Below, in pieces: positions 24,971 to 33,250 of a stretch of 64,000 nt of DNA. Under the pieces are notes generated by a model. It made no database searches and was not told the DNA's origin. It worked only from the letters and a program-made list of their open reading frames with translations. Positions within the stretch are counted from its first letter, which is position 1, and each line of letters opens with the position of its first letter. The stretch is from Gracilibacillus alcaliphilus (GTDB lineage: Bacteria; Bacillota; Bacilli; Bacillales; Amphibacillaceae). Made by a program: the position numbers and the translations under genes. The stretch covers positions 1-64,000 of the forward strand of contig NZ_JAFBFA010000027.1 in the NCBI RefSeq assembly GCF_016909015.1, read 5' to 3'.

Positions 24971-27946
24971 TTAATGATTCAAATTAATATAAGAAGCACT
25001 TACCCAGCCAGAAGTATTGCCACTTCTAATTTGATACCAGCCATTTGTGTTTGCACCGATAATAGTAACATTAGCTCCGTTTGCTAATTGGCCAACAGTA
25101 CTGTTACTTGTAGAAGGCCCTGATCTGACGTTTAAGGTAGAGGCATTAACTCTTCCTGTGGTTGGTGTATTATTGAAAGTAGGTACTTCAAAGGTCGCAC
25201 TATAACTGCTTAATGTTTGATAAATATTGTAGATATTTTTAGTTTGACTTGTGGCCCATCTTACATGAGTAGCATATTGTGGGTATCCAGGGTTAGCTGG
25301 ATTCCAACGCATTTTATATAAGGTATCTTGTCCTCTATTGATATAAGAACTAATAAAATCCGCTCCGCCAATAATAGCAGCTTCTGGGGTGAACCAGCCT
25401 CGGTCAAAGGCATATTTTGCACCGACATTAGTAGGATTATTATCTACTGCTGCGATACCATACATGTTGTAAACTGTATGCTTTGTTTGAGATGTAACGG
25501 CTATTTGTCCATTAGAATTTCTAGTAATATTTCCTTTTCCATCAACTGGAACTCCTTTAGCTAGAGTGGATTTACCATTACCTGTTTCATGTAAAGCATG
25601 AGCAATTAAATATGCTTCATTCATATTGTTATTTCTGCCCGCCTGAATAAAGGCCTGTCCTGTTCCAGATAACGTCCCTTTAGAACTATCTAGAACCATG
25701 TTGTTTAGTTGTGCTGACGTTAACCCTGTAGGACTGGATAGTGACAAGAATTGATAATATTCTTGGCTATTGCGACCGAAGTTGTTAGGATTTGCAAAAA
25801 ACTCAACTTCTCCACGAGTTGCCGCAACAAGTCCTGCCCCATCTGATTTTGGCGTCCCTGCCATTTGTCGATCAACCATATGTTTAAAAGTATAGTTATA
25901 TGACACATTGGTATGTTTAACAGTTTGTAATGGATTGGCACTAATATCACTTTTATGGATATAGCCTGTGTGTTTCTTGCCGTTGATATAAACATTAGTC
26001 TGATACCATTCTGATGTGAAGGTTCTAAATTTAAGTAGTGAACCATATGAATAGCTTTTTAATGCTTTGGAACTTTTAGAAGCACTAGCATATACGTTTG
26101 TAGGTTTCTTATTTCCATACCCTTGTGTACTTACTTTATTGCTAGTAGCAGTTTCTACATGATTTTTATGGATATAGCCTAACTTCCATTCACCATTAAC
26201 CCGCACTCTTGCTTGATACCAGTCACTAGTATACGTACGATACTTTAAGATATGACCAGCAGAATAAGATTTTAAGGTATTAGAGCTTGTGGAAGCACTT
26301 TGATAAACTCGAGTAGTACTTTGCTTGGCGATTCCTTCAATTACTTGCTGGTTGTTAGTAGCGTTTTCTACATGATTCTTATGGATGTATCCTAGTTTCC
26401 ATTCTCCATTCACTCTTACCTTAGCTTGATACCAGTTATTGGAAAATGTGCGATATTTTAAGATATGACCAGCGGAGTAAGATTTTAAGGTATTAGAGCT
26501 TGTGGAAGCACTTTGATAAACTCGAGTAGTACTTTGCTTGGCGATTCCTTCAATTACTTGCTGGTTGTTAGTAGCGTTTTCTACATGATTTTTATGGATG
26601 TATCCTAGTTTCCATTCTCCATTCACTCTTACTCTTGCTTGATACCAGTTATTGGAAAATGTGCGATATTTTAAGATATGGCCAGCGGAATAAGATTTTA
26701 AGGTATTAGCTCCTGTTGAAGCACTCTCATAGACTCTCGTAGTGCTTTGCTTGGCAATCCCTTCAATCAGCTGTTGGTTATTAGTAGCATTCTCTACATG
26801 ACTTTTATGAATGTATCCCCACTGCCATTTACCACCTGCATATACTCTGGCTCGATACCAATTACCTGTGTTTTCACGGTATTTTAGAATACTGCCTTGG
26901 GCATAGCTTTTTAATATGTTGGAGTTTGAAGATTGGCTTTGATAGACATTAGTACGATTTTGTAGAGCAATGCCAGTGTATTGTTGTTGATTAGTAGCAG
27001 AAAAAGACTGAATATTCATAGAAAAACTGCTAAACGCTTTTGCTTGCTTAAAGCTAGCATTACTTTCTACATCAGTTTTATTTTCTTCTAGATCAGAGTC
27101 CACATCGCTATCATTGTCAGCTTCATTTTCTTCTAGATCAGAGTCCACATCGCTATCATTGTCAGCTTCATTTTCTTCTAGATCAGAGTCCACATCGCTA
27201 TCACTGTCAGCTTCATTTTCTTCTAGATCAGAGTCTACATCGCTATCACTGTCAGCTTCATTTTCTTCTAGATCAGAGTCTACATCGCTATCACTGTCAG
27301 CTTCGTTTTCTTCTAGATCAGAGTCTACATCGCTATCACTGTCAGCTTCGTTTTCTTCTAGATCAGAGTCTACATCGCTATCATTGTCAGCTTCATTTTC
27401 TTCTAGATCAGAGTCTACATCGCTATCACTGTCAGCTTCATTTTCTTCTAGATCAGATTCCATATTGCCTTCAGAGCCCGCATCGGTTTCTAAGTCAGCT
27501 TGTTTTTCTTCCTCGACAGCTTCATTTTCTACATAATTTAATATCTCTTCTAATTCTTCCTCATTGAAAATATAGTCTGCAAGAATATAACCTTGATATG
27601 TTATTTCTTCTTCTTCATTTTCAATAAAATCTGCTGTGTATTCCACAAGAACGAAATCTGTTATGGTATCAGTATGTATCTGATCATCAACACCATCTTC
27701 TAGGATGATAATTTCTGAGCCGTTAGGGATTTCTGTTAAGATGTTTTCTTCTAACGTGGTCTGCTCATTGTATAAATAGATAAAATCCTCATCATTCTCT
27801 CTGTTATAAACATAGAGTAATTCGGGTATATCATCTTCTGGCTTCGTTCTATCGATCTCAAGTGCAGCTAGATTTAGTTGAGGGAAAATTAAAAATAAGA
27901 TAAGTGTAGAAATGAGAAAACGTTTTGTTATTGCTACTATTCTCAT
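24971..27946 (-). CDS. LytD-like N-acetylglucosaminidase autolysin with SH3 repeats
   Basis: This is a 991-residue secreted protein: signal peptide (residues 1-28), an acidic domain to about 160, eight 15-residue DSDLEENEADSDSDV-type repeats, five bacterial SH3-like wall-binding repeats of about 65 residues (from about 320 to 650), a glucosaminidase domain (about 660-900, with catalytic Glu near 787 in AHALHETGNGKS) and a C-terminal SH3_3 domain (NVRSGPSTSNSTVGQL). It should cut beta-1,4 bonds after GlcNAc in peptidoglycan. A TGGAGGT site and a good promoter lie upstream. SH3 repeats 2-4 are almost identical at DNA level, which signals recent duplication. Confidence 0.9.
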   Translation of the reverse strand: MRIVAITKRFLISTLILFLIFPQLNLAALEIDRTKPEDDIPELLYVYNRENDEDFIYLYNEQTTLEENILTEIPNGSEIIILEDGVDDQIHTDTITDFVLVEYTADFIENEEEEITYQGYILADYIFNEEELEEILNYVENEAVEEEKQADLETDAGSEGNMESDLEENEADSDSDVDSDLEENEADNDSDVDSDLEENEADSDSDVDSDLEENEADSDSDVDSDLEENEADSDSDVDSDLEENEADSDSDVDSDLEENEADNDSDVDSDLEENEADNDSDVDSDLEENKTDVESNASFKQAKAFSSFSMNIQSFSATNQQQYTGIALQNRTNVYQSQSSNSNILKSYAQGSILKYRENTGNWYRARVYAGGKWQWGYIHKSHVENATNNQQLIEGIAKQSTTRVYESASTGANTLKSYSAGHILKYRTFSNNWYQARVRVNGEWKLGYIHKNHVENATNNQQVIEGIAKQSTTRVYQSASTSSNTLKSYSAGHILKYRTFSNNWYQAKVRVNGEWKLGYIHKNHVENATNNQQVIEGIAKQSTTRVYQSASTSSNTLKSYSAGHILKYRTYTSDWYQARVRVNGEWKLGYIHKNHVETATSNKVSTQGYGNKKPTNVYASASKSSKALKSYSYGSLLKFRTFTSEWYQTNVYINGKKHTGYIHKSDISANPLQTVKHTNVSYNYTFKHMVDRQMAGTPKSDGAGLVAATRGEVEFFANPNNFGRNSQEYYQFLSLSSPTGLTSAQLNNMVLDSSKGTLSGTGQAFIQAGRNNNMNEAYLIAHALHETGNGKSTLAKGVPVDGKGNITRNSNGQIAVTSQTKHTVYNMYGIAAVDNNPTNVGAKYAFDRGWFTPEAAIIGGADFISSYINRGQDTLYKMRWNPANPGYPQYATHVRWATSQTKNIYNIYQTLSSYSATFEVPTFNNTPTTGRVNASTLNVRSGPSTSNSTVGQLANGANVTIIGANTNGWYQIRSGNTSGWVSASYINLNH
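27101..27460 (-). repeat. Minisatellite of eight 45-bp units inside the autolysin gene
   Basis: Eight contiguous 45-bp copies encode 15-residue units that differ mainly by Ser/Asn at one site, followed by a degenerate ninth copy. They form an Asp/Glu/Ser linker between the N-terminal domain and the SH3 repeats. Copy number is likely to vary between strains by slippage. Confidence 0.92.
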
Positions 27947-28029
27947 TTAATACAATACCTCCATATAGTTTCTTTTTACCTAGTTATTTTGAACCACACC
28001 CCTTATTGTTAGTATAGAATCACATTACT

Positions 28030-28059
28030 ATTATATGCGAAAGTACTAGGAATTGTTAA
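28030..28059 (-). promoter_or_regulatory. Promoter of the autolysin gene
   Basis: On the minus strand TTAACA (28059-28054) and TATAAT (28035-28030) are separated by 18 bases. The expected start lies about 75 bases upstream of the ATG. The rest of 27947-28243 shows no gene. Confidence 0.6.
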
Positions 28060-28295
28060 GAGTTTTTTTAATTTGTAACAAAAATTTTTTATTTACACTA
28101 TAATTTTAAAAATTAATATGCACTATATGTCGAAGTATGTAAAATAGATCTTTTGTGCCAATAAGATATGGATTTATTTAGATTAAATTGAACTATGAGT
28201 AATTTCATGATTTATATACGAAAAAAGGAAGTCTTATTTAAAGGTAAGCGTAAAATAGTCCACACCTATTTCTAGATGTGGACTAATGTTATGCT

Positions 28296-29870
28296 TTATT
28301 TAGATTTATTTGGTACACGACATTCTTCTGGAATTGTTGGTGACCATGGCAGAAGTTGATTTAACTTTACTTTATCTGTCGTATCCATATTGGGAAGCTC
28401 CTCAAAAAGATAACATAGATAATGAAATGGATTTAATCCATTTTCTTTTGCTGTCTCCACAATGCTATATGTAATGGCACTAGCTTTTGCACCTTTCATT
28501 GTATTGCTGAAAAGCCAGGCCTTGCGGCCCATCACGAATGGTTTGATAGATCTCTCCGCACGATTATTATCTATCTCCAAACGTCCGTCTACGAGAAAGG
28601 CTTCTAACTGTTCCCATTGGTTACGACAATATTTGATCGCTTTTCCTAGTGCACTTTTAGGTAACACACGTGGTGTTTGTTCACGAAGCCATGCGGAAAA
28701 AGCATCCAGCACTGGCTGACTGCGTTCTAAACGTTTTTCATAACGTTCTTCTGGACTTGCGTCCTTTAATTCACGTTCTATATCAAAAAGTTTATTACAG
28801 AAGGTTAAACCTTCTTGTGCTTTTGTATATATGGTAGTCGCTGTTTCTGGTAAAGCTGTCAAAGCTTCCCGAAAATTGCGACGTGCATGCGACCAGCATC
28901 CAATCAATGTGACATTGGGTAATCCATTATAACCTGGATACCCGTCAACATGCAGTAATCCTTGAAATCCATCCAGAAAACGTCGTGGATGTTTGGCGGC
29001 TCTGGTTTGTTGATAATCGTATAAAATAATAGGATTATCGGTATGACCAGATCGGTATAACCACATATACGAATTGGATTTTGCTGGTCTTCCTGGTTCA
29101 GATAAAATCTGCAAGGTAGTCTCATCTGCATGAGCGATATCAAGCTGCAAAAGTTGATCATGCATTTCATTATAGATGAGTTCTAGCCATGTATGAGCAC
29201 CATGTAAAATCCAATTACTTAGTGTCTGACGTGGAATAGAAACGCCGAATCGCTCAAGATTTTTCTCTTGACGATAGAGTGGCAATCCTTCCACATACTT
29301 TTGCGACATAACATAGGCCATCGCCGATGGCGAAGCTAAACTTCCAGGGAATACCGATTGTGGCATCGGCGCTGATACGATCGGCGTCTCTATCTCGTGC
29401 CTTTCACAATATCGACAACTATAAATGTGATTAACATGTTCCACTACTTTTACTTGAGCTGGAATCACTTTTAATTCTTTTCTTACTTGTTGACTCATTT
29501 CGTGTAAATTTCCACCGCAACACGAACAAACCTGCTCTTCTTCGGATAAACGATACTCTATCGTTTCCGTAGGCAAGTCTTCTAGCTTTGCGTCACGTTG
29601 ACCTTTTTGCTTTTTTCGTTGATACGTAATGGTTTCAACCGTAGGTTCCTCTGCTACTTGATTAGCTGTATCTTCTGCTTCATTGAAAAGGGATAGTTGG
29701 TCCGAATTGGACTTCTCACTAGAAGCACCAAATCTACGTTGCTGGCTTAAGCGAAATTGTTCTTCATACCATTTTAATTTAGCCTCTAACTCTTCCTTTT
29801 CCATTTCAAGCTTTTCGGCACGTTCTTTAAAGTATTCAATTGATTCTGGGTTAGTGGATGAATTCTTCAT
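28296..29870 (-). CDS. tnpC: IS66 family transposase TnpC
   Basis: This 524-residue transposase has an N-terminal coiled coil (residues 10-50), a zinc-finger pattern (CSCCGGN near residue 115, then CRYCERHE) and a DDE domain with HADETTLQ, HVDGYPGYNGL and DNNRAERSIKPF. The length and all expected motifs are intact. It lies 65 bases after tnpB and ends close to the left inverted repeat. Confidence 0.95.
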   Translation of the reverse strand: MKNSSTNPESIEYFKERAEKLEMEKEELEAKLKWYEEQFRLSQQRRFGASSEKSNSDQLSLFNEAEDTANQVAEEPTVETITYQRKKQKGQRDAKLEDLPTETIEYRLSEEEQVCSCCGGNLHEMSQQVRKELKVIPAQVKVVEHVNHIYSCRYCERHEIETPIVSAPMPQSVFPGSLASPSAMAYVMSQKYVEGLPLYRQEKNLERFGVSIPRQTLSNWILHGAHTWLELIYNEMHDQLLQLDIAHADETTLQILSEPGRPAKSNSYMWLYRSGHTDNPIILYDYQQTRAAKHPRRFLDGFQGLLHVDGYPGYNGLPNVTLIGCWSHARRNFREALTALPETATTIYTKAQEGLTFCNKLFDIERELKDASPEERYEKRLERSQPVLDAFSAWLREQTPRVLPKSALGKAIKYCRNQWEQLEAFLVDGRLEIDNNRAERSIKPFVMGRKAWLFSNTMKGAKASAITYSIVETAKENGLNPFHYLCYLFEELPNMDTTDKVKLNQLLPWSPTIPEECRVPNKSK

Positions 29871-29935
29871 AGGATAAGTATACGAAAAAGAACCCGAATT
29901 GCCTAGTCGGATTCTTATATTTATTTACGATTATT

Positions 29936-30292
29936 TTATAAAATAGTTCGTGCTTTTACTTCGCGATGTGCATGTTGTTGATGAATGGGTAAACCATCTA
30001 ATAGCCAACGAAGTTGGCGATGGCTAATGGACATGGCCTCGGCTTTTTCACCGGAAGGCCAATGAAATTTTCCGCGTTCTAATCGTCGGTAATGCAACCA
30101 AAAACCATTATGTTCCCATTCTAAGACTTTCAATTTATCACGTTTGCGATTACAGAACACAAATAAACAAGGAGAGAAAGGGTCGAGTTCGAAACTCTCT
30201 TGCACAATGGCAGCTAGTCCATCTATCGATTTCCGCAGATCGGTATTTCCTTTTGCTAAGTAAACCCGATCGTAACTTCTATTATGTATCAT
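29936..30292 (-). CDS. tnpB: IS66 accessory protein TnpB
   Basis: This 118-residue protein has the IS66 Orf2 pattern: VYLAKGNTDLRKSIDGLAAIV near the start and CNRKRDKLKVLEWEHNGFWL in the middle. It is full length and starts 2 bases after the tnpA stop. Its exact role is unknown, but it is needed for IS66 transposition. Confidence 0.94.
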   Translation of the reverse strand: MIHNRSYDRVYLAKGNTDLRKSIDGLAAIVQESFELDPFSPCLFVFCNRKRDKLKVLEWEHNGFWLHYRRLERGKFHWPSGEKAEAMSISHRQLRWLLDGLPIHQQHAHREVKARTIL

Positions 30293-30294
30293 AA

Positions 30295-30603
30295 TTATGA
30301 AATTACACGAAGGATTTCAGCTACTTGAACGGGATCAGCACCAATAGGAACTTCGACTGCGTAATCATGTACATGAATAAAAATAGAACTGTTTTTTATA
30401 GTCGATGGACTTTCTGTAACCTGTACAGGAAGCCAATCCGCTTCTTTTGTACCTATGCTTTCTTGTTGGAATCTTCGCTTCCAGTAATACATTTGATGAA
30501 GATTGACATCGTGTTCTCTGCACCATTGGGCTGCGCTAAGCCCACTCTCTTTCCATTCCTTCATACGAGCATCCCATTCGATTCGTTTAGCTGATAATGT
30601 CAT
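30295..30603 (-). CDS. tnpA: IS66 accessory protein TnpA
   Basis: This 102-residue protein has the helix-turn-helix-like IS66 Orf1 signature (EWDARMKEWKESGLSAAQWC, then QMYYWKRRF). It is the first gene of the element, with an AGGAGG site upstream. It probably binds the element ends. Confidence 0.92.
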   Translation of the reverse strand: MTLSAKRIEWDARMKEWKESGLSAAQWCREHDVNLHQMYYWKRRFQQESIGTKEADWLPVQVTESPSTIKNSSIFIHVHDYAVEVPIGADPVQVAEILRVIS

Positions 30604-30950
30604 GGCATAACCTCCTACAAGATTTATTATAATGACATTATCTCACGCTTTGAATGATGATAGAAGGTGTACATTATTTGACGCTTACATTTAAAGTATG
30701 ATTAATTGGTTAAATTGTTTTCTGAATATTACTATATTATCGCGATATTTTATCAGCACTTCTTTATTGTTTAGAAATATGTTGATGTCAACTACACACA
30801 AAATATGTTATACTTCTTTGTTGTTAAAGGTTTTATAGTATATTAATTTTATAGATTATCTATAAACTAAAATTACAGGAATGCTATGAACATATATTAA
30901 GTTGTTACTTAGAAAAATAAAATGAAGAATATTGAAGGGGTTCATAAAAT

Positions 30951-32933
30951 ATGAATAAAAATATCGTTGAAATAGAAAGGGTCTATAGACCAGAGATTGA
31001 AGGGCTGAGAGTAGTAGCTGCATTACTAGTTGCAGTTTATCATATATGGTTTGGCCGTGTGTCAGGCGGTGTAGATGTTTTCTTTGTTATCTCAGGTTTT
31101 TTAATTACTACATCTATCTTATCAACCATTAATCGCACAGGTGAATTTAAATTCCTACCATATATTGCGAAATTAGGAAAACGATTATTGCCATCTGTAC
31201 TGGTTGTTTTGTCGACAGTTGTTATTTTATCCTTTTTCTGGTTGCCAGCTTCTATAATTGGAAAAACACTAAAGGAAGTAATTGCTTCGCTATTTTATTA
31301 TCAAAATTGGCAACTAGCTTTGTCTAATACAGATTATCTGGACGCTGCTCAAATGAAAACTCCAGTAGAACACTTTTGGGCAATGTCCATTCAAGGTCAG
31401 TTTTATATTATATGGTTTTTAATTTTTGCCTTTCTCTTATTTATGATCAAAAAATTTAATATAGTGAAAGTAAAAAACTTAATTAATTTCTTTTTGGCTA
31501 GTTTATTTATTTGTTCATTAATGTATTCTATTTACCTCACAAATGTTAATCAACCTTTTGCGTATTTTATCACATTTACTAGAGTTTGGGAATTTGCTCT
31601 AGGAGGATTACTATGTCTGAATTTATCGAAATTCAAACTTAATAGCCTTTTCTCCTTTATTATAGGATGGCTAGGATTGATAGGACTAATCCTAACTGGA
31701 ATTATATTTGATGTCTCCACTGCTTTTCCTGGTTTTGTTGCTTTATGGCCAATGTTATGTGCGGTAATGATCGTTGTCTCAGGTGCACAAAATAATAAAT
31801 ATAGTGTAAAGAGATTATTAGGAGCTCCGATTATGATTAAACTAGGTGGTTTATCATTTGGAGTATACTTATGGCATTGGGTTATTTTATCATTCTACAA
31901 TTATCATTTTTCACAACAACCAAGTTTGATTGTAGGTATAGGAATAATATTTCTTTCATTGATACTATCTTATTTTATGACTGAATATATTGAGAAACCA
32001 ATTCGTCAATCGGACAAGCAAAGAAAATCATTTAAGAGATTAACACTGATGGCAAGTACTACCATTGTTTTGATAATTAGTTTTTTTAGTATAAATGCTA
32101 TTGAGGATTACCTACATGCTAAGAATATAGTTGATGCAGATTATCCTGGTGCAATGGTAAAAGAAGAGCGTGTTGATTTAACCGAACAAGAACCTATTCC
32201 TGCCTTGAAAGATGTTTTTGATGATTTACCGGTATCACACTTGGATGAAACGAATCAAGGATTGAAAGAATCTGATTTAAAGATAGGTTTTTATGGAGAA
32301 ACAGAAAATTATTCTCATACAATTGCGCTTGTAGGTAGTTCCCACTCACAGCATTGGTTATCGGCTGTTCTAGAGGCGATAAAGGATACAGATTATCGAG
32401 TGCTAGGTATGACTAGATCAGGTACTAGATTTTCTACAGGATATCCTGATGATGATTTAAAAGGACAGTGGGTTAACGAGGTGACAGAATACCTTCGAGA
32501 TAATGCTGATGATATTGATTTGGTTGTCTCACACACTACTGCTTCTGATACGGATAATGATCGTATTCATCAACAAATGATAGATAAGCTAAAAGAAGTC
32601 CATGATTTTGGTATTGATGTTTTGGCAATACGCGATAACCCTCGTTATGAATTTAATGTGTTAGAGGCATTAGAGATAGAGGGGGAGGAAGAGACAATTC
32701 AATTAATGAATGCCGCTGATACACAGAAAGATAGAGTGTTTTGGAATCATTTTATACAGAATAATGATTCATTCTACACATTAGATTTAACGGAATATTT
32801 TAAAGTAGATGGCGAATTTAGACCTATCATTGGTAATATTGTAGTGTATAGGGATGAGAAGCATATGACTAGGACATTTTCGGAATCATTCGGTCCGATC
32901 TTTCTCAAGAAATTCAAAGAAATTTTTGAATAA
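30951..32933 (+). CDS. OatA-like O-acetyltransferase (acyltransferase 3 plus SGNH)
   Basis: This 660-residue protein has an N-terminal acyltransferase-3 membrane domain (residues 10-385, about 11 helices, opening with YRPEIEGLRVVAALLVAVYH and GGVDVFFVISGF) and a C-terminal extracellular SGNH-type domain (about 440-660, with LVGSSHSQHW holding the catalytic Ser and DEKHMTRTF holding the C-terminal His). Such enzymes pass acetyl groups across the membrane and O-acetylate peptidoglycan or wall polymers. It is a single gene just outside the IS66 element. Its place in a teichoic acid region leaves the acceptor open. Confidence 0.87.
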   Translation: MNKNIVEIERVYRPEIEGLRVVAALLVAVYHIWFGRVSGGVDVFFVISGFLITTSILSTINRTGEFKFLPYIAKLGKRLLPSVLVVLSTVVILSFFWLPASIIGKTLKEVIASLFYYQNWQLALSNTDYLDAAQMKTPVEHFWAMSIQGQFYIIWFLIFAFLLFMIKKFNIVKVKNLINFFLASLFICSLMYSIYLTNVNQPFAYFITFTRVWEFALGGLLCLNLSKFKLNSLFSFIIGWLGLIGLILTGIIFDVSTAFPGFVALWPMLCAVMIVVSGAQNNKYSVKRLLGAPIMIKLGGLSFGVYLWHWVILSFYNYHFSQQPSLIVGIGIIFLSLILSYFMTEYIEKPIRQSDKQRKSFKRLTLMASTTIVLIISFFSINAIEDYLHAKNIVDADYPGAMVKEERVDLTEQEPIPALKDVFDDLPVSHLDETNQGLKESDLKIGFYGETENYSHTIALVGSSHSQHWLSAVLEAIKDTDYRVLGMTRSGTRFSTGYPDDDLKGQWVNEVTEYLRDNADDIDLVVSHTTASDTDNDRIHQQMIDKLKEVHDFGIDVLAIRDNPRYEFNVLEALEIEGEEETIQLMNAADTQKDRVFWNHFIQNNDSFYTLDLTEYFKVDGEFRPIIGNIVVYRDEKHMTRTFSESFGPIFLKKFKEIFE

Positions 32934-33210
32934 GTTTTAAAATAAATGAATAGTTACTATGCCAAGTAGTTCTTGGGAGGAGGCTATATAGATAATGATC
33001 CCATAGGGCTATCTGTGCTGTATTCTATTTTATACTAGAAAAAGCAAGGCTAAGAGATAATGTTTCGATACTGTTATTTGTACACTAGTTATTATCTAAG
33101 GTTTCTTTTGTTTCTATATAGGGTAAGATCTCTAAGGACAGAGTTATTGTTACTTTAGTTCTATAATCAACCAACGTCATTTTTTTAGTACACAAAAGTT
33201 AACAGATTTA
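32934..33210. other. Intergenic region without a recognised gene
   Basis: The stretch between the O-acetyltransferase stop and the next terminator has no open frame of useful length with a ribosome site and no repeat. I see nothing else in it. Confidence 0.6.
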
Positions 33211-33249
33211 AAAAGCAAATCCTCTGTTAATAGTAGGATTTGCTTTTTG
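33211..33249. terminator. Terminator of the tandem-domain CDP-glycerol transferase gene
   Basis: AAAAGCAAATCCT pairs perfectly with AGGATTTGCTTTT around an 11-nt loop, with T-runs on both strands. It lies directly after the minus-strand stop at 33251. Confidence 0.92.
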
Positions 33250-33250
33250 A

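Larger units (their letters stand above)
28244..30688 (-). mobile_element. Complete IS66-family insertion sequence with 8-bp target duplication
   Basis: The 2445-bp element starts with GTAAGCGT at both ends. The 24-bp terminal inverted repeats match at about 20 positions (GTAAGCGT, then AAATA and ACACCT blocks). It is flanked by a perfect direct repeat ATTTAAAG (28236-28243 and 30689-30696), the 8-bp duplication usual for IS66. It carries tnpA, tnpB and tnpC in one direction on the minus strand. All three are open, so the copy may be active. A hairpin (28256-28285) followed by TTTT overlaps the inner part of the left repeat and can terminate tnpC. Confidence 0.95.

Noticed and set aside
27114..27536. 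Serine-rich 140-codon frame opposite the autolysin minisatellite
   Set aside because: Antisense shadow of the 45-bp repeats; the minus-strand frame has a signal peptide, domains and a ribosome site.
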